From: Hymenobacter terrenus | GTDB lineage: Bacteria > Bacteroidota > Bacteroidia > Cytophagales > Hymenobacteraceae | Direction: 5' to 3' | NCBI RefSeq assembly: GCF_000972495.1 | Contig: NZ_LATM01000004.1 | Coordinates: 124,001 to 188,000, forward strand | DNA: 64,000 bases | Shown here: piece by piece, positions 43,475 through 52,812 of the stretch | How positions within the stretch are numbered: position 1 is the first letter of the stretch | How the letters are laid out: each line of letters begins with the position of its first letter | The notes under the pieces: generated by a model | Seen by the model: only the letters and a program-made list of their open reading frames with translations | The model's database searches: none | Told to the model about the DNA's origin: nothing | Translations under genes and position numbers: made by a program

Positions 43475-43507
43475 AAAAGCCCCGACCATAAACAGGTCGG
43501 GGCTTTT
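43475..43507. terminator. Bidirectional terminator between uvrC and gldN
   Basis: AAAAGCCCCGACC (43475-43487) and GGTCGGGGCTTTT (43495-43507) form a perfect 13-bp stem with a 7-base loop, with further A on the left and T on the right. It lies between the convergent genes uvrC and gldN and can stop both. Confidence 0.93.
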
Positions 43508-43565
43508 CATTCTCATAACGGGCTAAATCACAAAGGTCCGTTTCAGTCCGTTAAACGTGCGGTCT

Positions 43566-44546
43566 TTAGAAGCTCCACAGGTTATACTCATACTCTACCA
43601 AGTCAGCAGCAGTCTGCTGAGCAGCTAGGATACCTTGTTGAGCACCACCGTAGATATCATCCAGACGGCTGTCACCGGCGTTTGATACTTTGGTGATATA
43701 AGAGTTGAACAGCCAAAGTTCGAAGGCATCAGCCAGGTTCTTATGCTGCGCATCATTCTCCGCGTTGAACCAGATAGCATTCTGCGGATTGTTGCGGAAC
43801 ACTTTTACCAGGTCGCTGTACTTGAAGGTCCCAATCGGCTTCTCAATACCCGATACGTTCGAAGGTAGTGTTGAAGGAACCAGCAGGGTAATAGACTTGA
43901 TATCATGATACATCCTCGACCGCTTTTTGTCGAAAATCATATCCTCCTTCAATTCCATTTCATATAAGTCTTTGGGACGGTATTCGTTGGCTGCCGGCTT
44001 CGGGGGGGGCGGGGGTGCTACTGCTATTGTTTCGTAGACGGTCTTGCCTTTCTTGTCTTTCAGCGGCTTACCATTGGCGCCCAATTTGGGCTGACGTACT
44101 GTTTTAGCAGCCGTTTTACCCTTTTTGGGAGCGGGAGTACCCCAGCCGTCGTCGCTTCCGCCGCCCAAGTCGCTCTCGCTGAAACCAGCTGCTTTTTCTT
44201 CGTCCGTCAGCTTAATTTCAGCATCAGCATACGACATGTTGCTCGACACTTCTTGCGCGTTGAAGGTAGAAGTAAGCGAATCGTTCTTGTAAGCCTGCAG
44301 CTCGCCGCGCTTCACCGCATCAATGATAATGCGGCTAATTTCCTTGCCTTCCGAGAACATTGGCTTGTTCTGCTTCTCGCGCAAATCCACTTGCCGCCAG
44401 ATGCTCTTGCGGAACATTTGGTCGGAAGGCGGAATCGGTCGGTGTGAGCCCGTGCTGCTCGCCGTAGTGGCTTGCTCTTGGGCCGTAGCCGTCAGCGATA
44501 GCGACAAGCCCGCCGCTATGGCGGCCAACGTGTGAATGGATTTCAT
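43566..44546 (-). CDS. gldN: Type IX secretion/gliding protein GldN (PorN)
   Basis: 326 residues from the ATG at 44546; the frame upstream lacks signal-peptide character. Signal peptide MKSIHTLAAIAAGLSLSLTATA. PorN/GldN is a periplasmic component associated with the PorK ring and needed for type IX secretion. Family landmarks: an early MFRKSIWRQVDLREKQNKPMF (seen as FRKSIWRQVDLREKQN), DIKSITLLVPSTLPSN in the middle and the C-terminal aromatic FELWLFNSYITKVSN. A low-complexity Lys/Gly/Pro segment (residues ~125-190) contains five prolines in a row. Last gene of the cluster, 58 bases from gldM. Confidence 0.92.
   Translation of the reverse strand: MKSIHTLAAIAAGLSLSLTATAQEQATTASSTGSHRPIPPSDQMFRKSIWRQVDLREKQNKPMFSEGKEISRIIIDAVKRGELQAYKNDSLTSTFNAQEVSSNMSYADAEIKLTDEEKAAGFSESDLGGGSDDGWGTPAPKKGKTAAKTVRQPKLGANGKPLKDKKGKTVYETIAVAPPPPPKPAANEYRPKDLYEMELKEDMIFDKKRSRMYHDIKSITLLVPSTLPSNVSGIEKPIGTFKYSDLVKVFRNNPQNAIWFNAENDAQHKNLADAFELWLFNSYITKVSNAGDSRLDDIYGGAQQGILAAQQTAADLVEYEYNLWSF
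44002..44015. repeat. G8-C-G5 tract within gldN
   Basis: The plus strand has eight G (44002-44009), one C and five G (44011-44015). On the minus strand this encodes the five-proline run in GldN. The eight-base homopolymer is out of step with codons and would cause a frameshift on slippage. Confidence 0.7.
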
Positions 44547-44604
44547 AACGAGCAAAAGAAAATTAGCTTCAGGATAATTCGCTAACGTGGCAACGCCACT
44601 ATTA

Positions 44605-46182
44605 TTATAGCAAGGGAATATTGAAAGTGCGTGATACGTTAACGGGCTCAATGTTACCCTGGAAGTTTTGGCGTTGCACGTCCTTTACTTCAACATACAG
44701 ACGGTCACCTTCGCGATAGGCATTTACTACATCGCTCAAGTCAGCCTGTGGGCCCGAGACGGTTTTAGTTGGAATAGCCGGACGCTTCCCGCGCACCAAC
44801 GTCACCTCGTAACGCGAAACGCGGAAACGAGCATCATCGGGGAGAAAAGTAGCAAAACCAGCATCAGGGATAGCCTTCAGGCTAAACGACCGAACGGCAG
44901 TGCCAGGAGTGCCCTGCTTATCATTAACCGGACGACCACCAGCAAATGCTTCGATTGTAGGCTTGGGAATGGGACGCACTTGGAAGGTTTGCGAGCCAAT
45001 GGCATTTCCACCGCTACTTACGCTCAAGGTTACTTCTTTGGAGTTAGGCACCAACGTTACATCACCAACCTTCTCACCCGACATAACCGATGCCCCGGAA
45101 GCCGAGAAACCAGGCTTGTACTGAGCACCCAAGGCGGGTACTGATACCGTCAGCTTATTACCGCACTTGAAATACAATGCTTGCACCGAAGCCGACTGAA
45201 TCTGCATTACCGGTTTGGTAATAGTGTATTCAACTTTCTTCGTGAAAGTGGTGTCCCGGCCGTTCTGGTTGAAGCGGATAGTTCCAGTCCAAGAACCTTT
45301 GGCGTTACCATCCTTGTCAAAGTTGCCAGGACGTGCCGTAAACTCAATTTTACCATGACCATCAGGACCGACTGAGATTGGCGAGCCATTTAAGGTCATC
45401 CGTGGACTGAGGCTTGAAGCCGATGCTGTGAGAAAAAGCTCGGCCTTGTATTTTGTACCAGCTGCTACCGTATTAGACTCAGCACTGGCAAAAGCACCTA
45501 TTTTGTCGAACACAATGGTTTTGGCACCTACTTTTTCTGCTTGCTTCTGCAGAGCAGCTGATTCCAACTCCAAAATCTCAGTCTCTTTCTGAGAGATAGT
45601 TGCTAAGGCTGCTACTACGGGAGTATTTTCAAAGTTCAACTCCGCGAAGTTTTTGTCGCTTTGGTCTTTGGTTACTCGCTTATCTTCTTTACCGTCGAGT
45701 GCAAGGGGAGTGGCGTCCGGCACGAACTGCTTCATGTACTGTGCATACTCGTTCAGTTTGGGCTTGAGCGAGGTGTAAGCAATACCATTCCGCTTACCGC
45801 CAAGCATTGTGATAGCCACTTTATCCTCACCGCTCATATTCTTAATTTCAGGACCAGTGTTTTCCGTAGCCTTCAACAACTGCTCACGCACGTCACGTAG
45901 ATAAGCTACGATGTCTTTGGTTTTCTGACGAATCTCTTCGCTCTGCTTCAACACGGCTTGGTCACGAGCCTGGTTTTGGTTTTTTACAACCGCTGCCTGA
46001 ATGCCCTTTACAGTACCATCTGCCGCTAAAGAAGTCTTATCATTGACGCTCAGCAAGCTGTCGTCGATAAACTTGAACTTCAGCAAAATTGCTGAGTTCA
46101 CTTGGAGCGCCAGAAGAGCCGTTAGCACGAGGTACATCATGCCAATCATCTTCTGCCGCGGGGTTTCTTTTCCGCCTGCCAT
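44605..46182 (-). CDS. gldM: Type IX secretion/gliding protein GldM (PorM)
   Basis: 525 residues. GldM with GldL forms the inner-membrane motor that converts proton-motive force into work for type IX secretion and gliding. N-terminal cytosolic stub MAGGKETPRQKMIGMMYLVL leads into a single membrane helix (residues ~12-35, LTALLALQVNSAILL), followed by a long periplasmic region with four Ig-like domains (D1-D4) that reach the GldK-GldN ring. Start ATG at 46182; 58 bases separate it from gldN and 56 from gldL. All parts match the family length. Confidence 0.95.
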   Translation of the reverse strand: MAGGKETPRQKMIGMMYLVLTALLALQVNSAILLKFKFIDDSLLSVNDKTSLAADGTVKGIQAAVVKNQNQARDQAVLKQSEEIRQKTKDIVAYLRDVREQLLKATENTGPEIKNMSGEDKVAITMLGGKRNGIAYTSLKPKLNEYAQYMKQFVPDATPLALDGKEDKRVTKDQSDKNFAELNFENTPVVAALATISQKETEILELESAALQKQAEKVGAKTIVFDKIGAFASAESNTVAAGTKYKAELFLTASASSLSPRMTLNGSPISVGPDGHGKIEFTARPGNFDKDGNAKGSWTGTIRFNQNGRDTTFTKKVEYTITKPVMQIQSASVQALYFKCGNKLTVSVPALGAQYKPGFSASGASVMSGEKVGDVTLVPNSKEVTLSVSSGGNAIGSQTFQVRPIPKPTIEAFAGGRPVNDKQGTPGTAVRSFSLKAIPDAGFATFLPDDARFRVSRYEVTLVRGKRPAIPTKTVSGPQADLSDVVNAYREGDRLYVEVKDVQRQNFQGNIEPVNVSRTFNIPLL

Positions 46183-46238
46183 TATCTGTTTCCTCTAATA
46201 ATTGGATGAAGACTGAATTGCCGCTTGAGTAATGGTAA

Positions 46239-47045
46239 TTATGCCTGCGCAGGAGCCCGCATGGCGTTCAGCATATTACCATACACACGGTTGAGCGAAG
46301 TCAGATTACTCGTCAGGTCAGCTACTTGCTTCTGGAACTGCTCAGTGTCTTTGCCAGCTTGCGTCATGTTCTCCATAGCGTGGCTGAGCGTTCCGTAGAA
46401 TTGATTCATGGACTTCAGGTGCGTGTTGGCATCCTGCAATTCCATTTCGTAAACAGCATTTAGAGCGCCCAAGTTCTTGGTCACATTCTGAACTTGCATG
46501 TGGTATTCCTTGGCATCCGAAGTCGCATTCGACATTGCGCTAATAGCTTCCACCGTATTGCCATAAGCCACATTGATTTTGTCAAGTGAGTCAGCAGCCG
46601 AGCGTACTTTCTTCGTGTACTCGTCGGTCACATTGGTAGCCTCACCAAGCTGCGATAATTGCGAAGTCGTAGTGCTGAGGCGGTTCAAACCCTGACCTAG
46701 GCTAGTGAGAGCTTCGGGGGTGACATTAGCATTCTTCAGCATGTCATCCAGCTTCATAGTCAAGCCTTTGGCGTTATTATCAGCAGGCTGCTTTTTACCA
46801 GTTGAAGGGTCATATCCCTCATTCAATTCGGGGTAAACTAATGACCAGTCGGGCTCGTGAGCCTGTGGCTGGAATGCACTTAAAAAGAAGATAACGGCTT
46901 CCGTAAGCAAGCCTACAACAAGCATAGTGTCGGCACCGGCCCAGTGCTCAATTTTGAACAATGCACCAACAATAACAACGGCTGCACCGATGCCATAAAT
47001 TTTGGGCATCACCGTATCATATAGAAAACTTCCTTTAGCTGCCAT
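46239..47045 (-). CDS. gldL: Type IX secretion/gliding motor protein GldL (PorL)
   Basis: 268 residues. Two membrane helices near the N-terminus (residues ~14-30, GIGAAVVIVGALFKI, and ~40-58, MLVVGLLTEAVIFFLSAF); the second carries the conserved glutamate thought to take part in proton flow. The motif IEHWAGADTM between them is a family hallmark. The remaining ~200 residues are a cytoplasmic helical/coiled-coil domain with repeated SDA and MENMTQAGKD segments. Expected to surround the GldM dimer as a pentamer. 81 bases downstream of gldK. Confidence 0.95.
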   Translation of the reverse strand: MAAKGSFLYDTVMPKIYGIGAAVVIVGALFKIEHWAGADTMLVVGLLTEAVIFFLSAFQPQAHEPDWSLVYPELNEGYDPSTGKKQPADNNAKGLTMKLDDMLKNANVTPEALTSLGQGLNRLSTTTSQLSQLGEATNVTDEYTKKVRSAADSLDKINVAYGNTVEAISAMSNATSDAKEYHMQVQNVTKNLGALNAVYEMELQDANTHLKSMNQFYGTLSHAMENMTQAGKDTEQFQKQVADLTSNLTSLNRVYGNMLNAMRAPAQA

Positions 47046-47126
47046 GAGAATTTAACTGTTGAGAAGGGTTGAAAAGGTGTTGGAACGGGGAGGATGGTTG
47101 AAAGATGGCGTCAGCCTATTTGAATG

Positions 47127-48146
47127 TTAGTTTAGGGAGCTATTGGTGCCCATGCCAATCTGAATCATGGAGCAGCGGAAGCCGATATATGACCGTGCAG
47201 AATCCTGATATTCGAAATTGCGGGTACCTGTTTCGAGGAAATAAGCAATGTCTTTCCACGAACCTCCACGAACTACTTTGCGAGGCTCATTATCATCCGG
47301 GTTGGTAGGGTTCAAGTCCCATACTACCGGCACCGAGGCCTCCATGTAAGCATCATCACACCATTCCGACACGTTGCCAGCCATGTCATATAGACCGAAA
47401 TCGTTAGGAAAGAAAGAACCTACTTCCGAAGTATAGGCGAAGCCATCGGAAGCATAATCACCACGACCAGGTTTAAAGTTCGCAAGCATGCATCCTTTGG
47501 TGTTGCGTAGATAAGGACCACCCCAGGGATAGGTGGCTAAGTCGCGACCTCCACGGGCAGCGTACTCCCATTCTGCTTCGGAAGGAAGACGAAAGTTGGG
47601 GTCATTGGCCGAACCAGCTTCTTCGCGGGCCGCATTGCGAAACTTCGTGCGCCAATTGCAGAAATACTTGGCAGCAAACCAGTCTACGCCAACAACCGGA
47701 TAATCATCAAAAGCTGGGTGCGTGTAATAGTACTCTAACAAGGGGTCGCCCATGTGGTAAGTAAAGTCTCGCACCCAAACCGTGGTGTCAGGATACAACT
47801 CCGTCATCACATACTCTTCACCCAATACGTCCAGCGAATCCTGTCTGATAGCATCGACAAACTGACGATATTCGTTATTAGTAATTTCCGTTTCATCCAT
47901 GTAAAAGCCGGCAATAGTCACCTGCTTGTTCATATTCACCATTGAAGCGGATATATCTTGATCCGTCTGCCCCATGTGGAACGTGCCACCCGGACAAGGC
48001 ACCATACCAAATGGAACCTCTTGAGGGTTAAAGAAAGGACGGTCATCTGCGCCAACTAAGTCGCCTGTAGGACCTTTGCTGAATCCACATCCACCTAATA
48101 ATGCTCCGGAGATAGCGAAAAGGGATATTGCTAGAAGCTTGTTCAT
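47127..48146 (-). CDS. gldK: Type IX secretion/gliding lipoprotein GldK (PorK)
   Basis: 339 residues. Signal peptide with lipobox LLGGC (Cys20), so an outer-membrane lipoprotein facing the periplasm; with GldN it makes the large ring beneath the translocon. The body is a formylglycine-generating-enzyme-like fold: PGGTFHMGQTDQD, FYMDETEITNNEYRQFV, PVVGVDWFAAKYFCNW, RLPSEAEWEYAARGG, GLYDMAGNVSEWC and VVRGGSWKDIAYF. In GldK the fold is structural rather than enzymatic. It is the first gene after porP, with 247 bases between them. Confidence 0.94.
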   Translation of the reverse strand: MNKLLAISLFAISGALLGGCGFSKGPTGDLVGADDRPFFNPQEVPFGMVPCPGGTFHMGQTDQDISASMVNMNKQVTIAGFYMDETEITNNEYRQFVDAIRQDSLDVLGEEYVMTELYPDTTVWVRDFTYHMGDPLLEYYYTHPAFDDYPVVGVDWFAAKYFCNWRTKFRNAAREEAGSANDPNFRLPSEAEWEYAARGGRDLATYPWGGPYLRNTKGCMLANFKPGRGDYASDGFAYTSEVGSFFPNDFGLYDMAGNVSEWCDDAYMEASVPVVWDLNPTNPDDNEPRKVVRGGSWKDIAYFLETGTRNFEYQDSARSYIGFRCSMIQIGMGTNSSLN

Positions 48147-48393
48147 GAGGTTTAGAAATCTGTTTAATTACCGATACCGCTAAAGTACAGTTGGATGGTC
48201 TGACAAATCTACACTATTTTAGGAACCTGTGCAATAGCCATTTTTCGCTACACACGGCCAAATCAAGGGTAAACACGCTGAATAGCACAAATAACTCGGT
48301 TAATCCGTAGCTGCTAGCAGTGTGTCGGACTAGAATTTATCCAAACTGAATAGGACAATGCCCATTATAGAGGCAGAGTAAGAAATAGGAAAA
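48147..48393. other. Gap between porP and gldK
   Basis: 247 bases, more AT-rich than the genes. On the minus strand TACTTTAG (48180-48187) differs from TAnnTTTG at one base and has TTTG 16 bases upstream, a possible weak promoter for gldKLMN. No gene or hairpin terminator was recognised, so read-through from porP is also possible. Confidence 0.4.
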
Positions 48394-49392
48394 TTAGAAG
48401 CTGTAACGTGGCGTGCGAATAGCTGGACGAGTGACCAGTCCAGGCTTAGGCAAGCGGTAGGAGAGCATAATTTCGTGTGAGCTGAAGGCTCGGGCATCTT
48501 GATTAAAGGCAATAAAGTCAAACGCGTAGCCAAGACGAACAGCATTGTCTTTGGCAAGGCTAATACCCACCAAGCCTGAAATTGATTCCTCGTGACGATA
48601 GTTTCCACCTATCCAATATTTGTCGTCGATAGTAGCACGAACGCCACCTTCGAAAGAGTAGTTCTTTGTGTTATCAAATTTGCTCTTGCTAGAAAATTCA
48701 CCAGGCAATACAGCTTTTGCTAAGACCATAGGTGTGACCACAACGGAAGAAGAAGCCTCGATATTGTAGCCAGCTGTAAAATAAGCGTGATTCTCGGCTA
48801 AGTACTTGCTTGGGGTACCAGCAGTGCCGCCTGCGCTTTTGAACGAATATTCTGAACGCGCTAAATTATTGATACTAACGCCCGCGTAGAACTTCGGCGA
48901 CTCGTACCAGATGCCAGCGCCCGCGTCAAACTTTTTGTCGGAAGCATTGTTAGGTACGTTAACGTCGTTAGGATCAATGGCGCGATAGGTACCTTTGCTG
49001 AGGTAAGTGTAGATGCCTTGAATACCGAACCCTAACTTACCGGAGCCCAGCTTGACATGCTGTGAATAAGATAGGGCTGCATTAGTCATTTTTGCTTGAC
49101 CCACTTGGTCATAGTACACCATCAGCCCCACACCACCACTGAGAGCTTGGATGGGTAACGAAACGGTAATCATGCCTGTGCGAGGAGAACCGCCAGCATC
49201 CAAAGTGCCGTTATAGTTATAGTACTGATAGCGACCTATTAAGTTAATTTCGCCTTGACCTTTAATACCTGCGTAAGCTGGATTCAAAGACATCCCATTG
49301 AGACCATAGTGGGTGAACTGCGGCTGCTGTTGGGCAAGCGCCGAACCAGCCGCCGCCATGAGCAGCAGGGTCGCGAGTAAGGTTCCTTTCAT
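48394..49392 (-). CDS. porP: PorP/SprF-family type IX secretion outer-membrane protein
   Basis: 332 residues from the ATG at 49392 with a signal peptide (MKGTLLATLLLMAAAGSALAQ); a TTG further upstream overlaps the promoter. Typical opening QQPQFTHYGLNGMSLNPAYAG, the most conserved part of the PorP/SprF family, then alternating beta strands of an outer-membrane barrel, ending in HEIMLSYRLPKP. PorP helps attach cargo or surface adhesins through the type IX system. Directly upstream of gldK on the same strand, giving the classic order porP-K-L-M-N. Confidence 0.92.
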   Translation of the reverse strand: MKGTLLATLLLMAAAGSALAQQQPQFTHYGLNGMSLNPAYAGIKGQGEINLIGRYQYYNYNGTLDAGGSPRTGMITVSLPIQALSGGVGLMVYYDQVGQAKMTNAALSYSQHVKLGSGKLGFGIQGIYTYLSKGTYRAIDPNDVNVPNNASDKKFDAGAGIWYESPKFYAGVSINNLARSEYSFKSAGGTAGTPSKYLAENHAYFTAGYNIEASSSVVVTPMVLAKAVLPGEFSSKSKFDNTKNYSFEGGVRATIDDKYWIGGNYRHEESISGLVGISLAKDNAVRLGYAFDFIAFNQDARAFSSHEIMLSYRLPKPGLVTRPAIRTPRYSF

Positions 49393-49464
49393 AGGGATGG
49401 GGTGGTGAATGGTGGCGAAAGAAGAGGGGGTGGTGGGGGTGGAAGCTAATAGAATACTAGCTTC

Positions 49465-49472
49465 CAAATGTA
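49465..49472 (-). promoter_or_regulatory. Probable -7 box of porP
   Basis: CAAATGTA on the plus strand reads TACATTTG on the minus strand, a match to TAnnTTTG, 72 bases upstream of the porP start. The leader just after it contains an 8-bp hairpin GGAAGCTA / TAGCTTCC (49441-49448 and 49458-49465). The -33 region is T-rich but has no perfect TTG. Confidence 0.5.
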
Positions 49473-49506
49473 AGGGAAAAACTGTCTCGAAAAAATTCAG
49501 GCAAAA

Positions 49507-49539
49507 AAAACCGGGGCAAAGGGAACTTGCTCCGGTTTT
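49507..49539 (-). terminator. Terminator of the lipB-wecA-hemD run
   Basis: On the minus strand AAAACCGGAGCAA / TTGCCCCGGTTTT pairs over 13 bp with one mismatch and a 7-base loop and is followed by four more T, giving a run of eight. It lies 16 bases after the hemD-like stop codon. Confidence 0.92.
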
Positions 49540-49554
49540 CAGTCTATTAACAAA

Positions 49555-50385
49555 CTAGGCGTTAGGTTTGGCGTTCTTAGAATTGGCTTTACCCACATCA
49601 GGTTGGGCGTGACGACGAATATAGGCTTCGATAGCACCCGTCATAGAGGGAGCGTTTGGGTGGGGAGCTTCAATATCAAGGATGAGACCAGCATCGAGAA
49701 CCGCCTTCGCTGTAGTAGGACCAAAAGCGGCAATGCGAGTGCCATCCTGCACAAAGTCGGGGAAGTTAATGAACAGCGAACTGATGCCAGAAGGACTAAA
49801 AAAAGCAATGCAGTCGTACTTCACATCCGACAGATCGGACAGGTCACTGGCTACGGTTCGATAAATCACCGCCTCGGTAAACTTGAGGTTGTTGGCTCGC
49901 ATAAACACAGGTAGGTCATCTTTACGAATGTCGGAGCATGGGTATAAGAATTTCTCTCCTTTGTGTTTTTTGATGACTTCAAACAAGTCTGCCGCCGTAC
50001 GCTCGCCCACAAACAGCTTGCGTTTGCGTAACACAATGTATTTCTGAAGATAATTGGCAGTTTGCTCGGAAATGCAGAAATACTTCATTTCGGCGGGCAT
50101 CTCCAACTTAGCCTCTTGACAGATGCGAAAGAAATGGTCGACGGCGTTCCGGCTAGTAAAAATAACAGCCGTGTATTCAAGAATATTTATTTTTTCACGC
50201 CGAAAATCCTTGTAGGATACGGGCTGCACCTCTATAAATTCCCGGAAGTCCACCTGAATACCATATTTCTCGGCGATAGAGAAATATGGAGAAACATCAT
50301 TGGTGGGCTTAGGCTGGGTAACTAGGATGCTACTAATGCGCTTGGCATGCCGGCCTGTCCCCGGCTTATCTGCACTCTCGGCCAT
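49555..50385 (-). CDS. hemD: Uroporphyrinogen-III synthase family protein
   Basis: 276 residues. HemD closes hydroxymethylbilane to uroporphyrinogen III in heme synthesis. Two Rossmann-like domains are seen: KRISSILVTQPKPTN and VIFTSRNAVDHFF in the first, FLYPCSDIRKDDLP and CIAFFSPSGISSLF in the second, with AFGPTTAKAVLDAGL near the end, as in the family. Sequence conservation in HemD is always low, so the call rests on these motifs and on its partner, a DUF4271 gene that commonly adjoins hemD in Bacteroidota. The Lys/Ala-rich C-terminal tail is extra. Confidence 0.85.
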   Translation of the reverse strand: MAESADKPGTGRHAKRISSILVTQPKPTNDVSPYFSIAEKYGIQVDFREFIEVQPVSYKDFRREKINILEYTAVIFTSRNAVDHFFRICQEAKLEMPAEMKYFCISEQTANYLQKYIVLRKRKLFVGERTAADLFEVIKKHKGEKFLYPCSDIRKDDLPVFMRANNLKFTEAVIYRTVASDLSDLSDVKYDCIAFFSPSGISSLFINFPDFVQDGTRIAAFGPTTAKAVLDAGLILDIEAPHPNAPSMTGAIEAYIRRHAQPDVGKANSKNAKPNA

Positions 50386-50461
50386 ACAGGAAGAAAAAGG
50401 GTAATGCTAGGACAATAAGAGGGGAGAAATGGGCTAATGCAGACAGTGAGGCGAAAGCCTA

Positions 50462-51652
50462 TTAGTACGTAAAAACAATAAGTTTGAGTAAAACCAGCAA
50501 AGGCAGTACTTCAGTAGCACAAAGGTAGGCAAACAAATGCAGATTCAGCAGGGCGGTGTGGTGATGCAGCGTGCGGGCCACGCGTAGTACAGTACCGATG
50601 AGTACAATACCTATTACGGCACTCGCTACACCAGCCACAGTTTGTGGAAAACCGCTGTTGAGGCTGAGATAGAGCAGGAGCACCAAGGGTAGAAAGAGAC
50701 CTGCGAGAAGTGTTGTACGTAAAAACTCCCGGTATTGAATGTTAATAAGGGACTGCAACCCGAAAATATACGCTAGGATGCCTACATACAGGTACTTGCC
50801 GAAGACGAACGTAGTAATGATGGCCGTATAAAGGAGCACCCGGGCAACAATGGCGGTCTCGGGCACATTGAAAAAGCGACGCAGCAAGGGCAGGTTTTGT
50901 AAATCGGTATGAATAGCGGTGAGCAACAGCGCAAACGATAATGAAAACAGCAGCACCAGCAGCAAGTTGAGCAGAGAAAAGGCCGGCTTGGCCAAGAAAG
51001 CTTGCTGGTCACTGCCATTACCGAACAGCTCCTCGATCTGGAAAATGCGGGCTAAACCTGATTGATACGTCGTTCGAACCGCACCGTAAGAAAGGCCCAA
51101 TATCAGCAAAAATGCCAGGTACACATTCTGACCCTGAGGGCCTAGCACCCGGGGCTGAGCATGCCCAACCCGAGTAAGAGCGTGGCCGGCAATGTTACTA
51201 CTAGCACTTACTCCCGAGAAAGATGCTAGGGCTGGTGACCCATCGGGCTGCCATACGGCAAGCAGGTGCGTGCCAGCGGCTAGGGTGGTCGGCAACAGGT
51301 GCGCTAGGTCGAGCGAGTAGGTAGTAGCAGTTTGAGCGGTGAAGATGAGTTGATTATCGAGAAACAAGCTCAGACCGGGCTGAGCCGCGAAGGACAGCGG
51401 AAAGGGTTGGCTACGGCTCACCTGTACCCATTGATAATACGCATGAGCGGGCTGGTGATAATCGGGCAGATAGAAAATGAGCCGATTGCGGGCTACGTCA
51501 TGAATAAGCCAATCGTTGGAAAGGGCGGTGGAGGTAGCGGGAGGCAGTTGACGGTATTCGCTGGCGCAAACAGGACGCCAAGTGAAGGCCATCGCTAACA
51601 ACAGGCTCCACAAAAGCAGCCGTGCCGCATGCCATGCACCAACTGTTGCCAT
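50462..51652 (-). CDS. DUF4271-domain membrane protein
   Basis: 396 residues. Signal peptide or first helix (LLLWSLLLAMAF, residues ~12-23), a ~150-residue periplasmic region with beta-sandwich character (YRQLPPATSTALSNDWL ... LLAVWQPDGSPALASFSG), and then seven or so membrane helices from residue ~175 forming the DUF4271 domain. The family is uncharacterised but often found beside hemD. It starts 6 bases after wecA, so these are translationally close, and hemD follows 76 bases after its stop. Confidence 0.82.
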   Translation of the reverse strand: MATVGAWHAARLLLWSLLLAMAFTWRPVCASEYRQLPPATSTALSNDWLIHDVARNRLIFYLPDYHQPAHAYYQWVQVSRSQPFPLSFAAQPGLSLFLDNQLIFTAQTATTYSLDLAHLLPTTLAAGTHLLAVWQPDGSPALASFSGVSASSNIAGHALTRVGHAQPRVLGPQGQNVYLAFLLILGLSYGAVRTTYQSGLARIFQIEELFGNGSDQQAFLAKPAFSLLNLLLVLLFSLSFALLLTAIHTDLQNLPLLRRFFNVPETAIVARVLLYTAIITTFVFGKYLYVGILAYIFGLQSLINIQYREFLRTTLLAGLFLPLVLLLYLSLNSGFPQTVAGVASAVIGIVLIGTVLRVARTLHHHTALLNLHLFAYLCATEVLPLLVLLKLIVFTY

Positions 51653-51658
51653 GTGAGC

Positions 51659-52750
51659 TTACCTTATAACGGCTTCACTTTCAGCCGCCAACAACTGGCG
51701 ACGAGAGATGCGGCTTTGGTAGACGCCGATGAAGAGGCTCAGCAGTGCTGAGAAGCAGACCAAGGCCGTGATTAACAAGGTGTTACCTATCGCTGCAAAC
51801 CGAATGACAAACAAAATAACCAAGAGGTTGAGCAGACCTAGCAGTAGAACAGTGCTGATTTGCGAGAAGCCCATGGCTAGAATGCGATGGTGAATATGGT
51901 TTTTGTCGGGCGAGAAGGGAGAGCGGCCCGCCAGCATTCGCAGTGAAAATACTCGGATGGTATCGAAAAGTGGAACGAACAGAATGCCAACGGCCACGGA
52001 TGGCGATGAGGAGGAAAAGGGCGAATTTACCTGGAGTCCCATTTCGATAAACTGAATGGCCAGAACCGATACAATGAACCCACAGACCAGGGAACCGGTA
52101 TCGCCCATAAAAATGGGGGCCCGATGGAAGTTATACCGCAAAAAGCCCAGCAAGCCGCCAATCAGGCAAACGGCCACGAAGGCATAGTTACCGTAGCTGG
52201 CTCCGCCGTACAGGTAAAAATAGTAGCCGAACGTGCCACAGATAATTAAGACGATGGTGCCAGCTAGGCCATCGAGGCCATCAATGAGGTTGATGGCATT
52301 GGTGATGCCAACGATGACACCGAGGGTAAAGGCATAGCTGATACCTATGGGCAGGGTGCCAACGCCCAGAATCCCCTGAAAACTGGTGATGCGGACGTCA
52401 GCCATTATCATCACGATACCGGTGGCTAGTAGTTGACCCACAAACTTCTTCGAAACCGACATACCCACCAAATCATCTTTCAGGCCAACGAAGAAAAGGA
52501 TGATGCAACCAGCCAACAATTCTTTTGCTCCGTTTTGGAGGGGGGCGAAAATAGTGAGGGCCGACATGAACCCTGCGAAAATGGCTACTCCCCCCAGGCG
52601 CGGCGTGAGCGACTGGTGCACAGTACGTCCATTAGGCGTGTCAAGCATGTTTTTGAGATGAGCAATGTAAATAATAGATGGCACGGCAAACAGCGACACC
52701 AGAAACGCCCACATCCAGGACAAGCCCAAGGGAATATCGAGGTGGTTCAT
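51659..52750 (-). CDS. wecA: Undecaprenyl-phosphate HexNAc-1-phosphate transferase (WecA/TagO type)
   Basis: 363 residues with about eleven membrane helices. Starts surface polysaccharide synthesis by moving HexNAc-1-phosphate from UDP-sugar to undecaprenyl phosphate. Catalytic motifs: LTPRLGGVAIF near residue 48, the paired aspartates in KDDLVGMS near residue 90, the NAINLIDGLDGLAGT motif near residue 155 and the HIHHRILAMG motif near residue 285, which separates WecA/TagO from MraY. The cytoplasmic loop is complete. No other polysaccharide genes are beside it. Confidence 0.92.
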   Translation of the reverse strand: MNHLDIPLGLSWMWAFLVSLFAVPSIIYIAHLKNMLDTPNGRTVHQSLTPRLGGVAIFAGFMSALTIFAPLQNGAKELLAGCIILFFVGLKDDLVGMSVSKKFVGQLLATGIVMIMADVRITSFQGILGVGTLPIGISYAFTLGVIVGITNAINLIDGLDGLAGTIVLIICGTFGYYFYLYGGASYGNYAFVAVCLIGGLLGFLRYNFHRAPIFMGDTGSLVCGFIVSVLAIQFIEMGLQVNSPFSSSSPSVAVGILFVPLFDTIRVFSLRMLAGRSPFSPDKNHIHHRILAMGFSQISTVLLLGLLNLLVILFVIRFAAIGNTLLITALVCFSALLSLFIGVYQSRISRRQLLAAESEAVIR

Positions 52751-52812
52751 AGATAATATGTTAGGTTACAAGATAACGACGACCAGTAGAGAAAGCCAGG
52801 AGAAAAGTGTGC

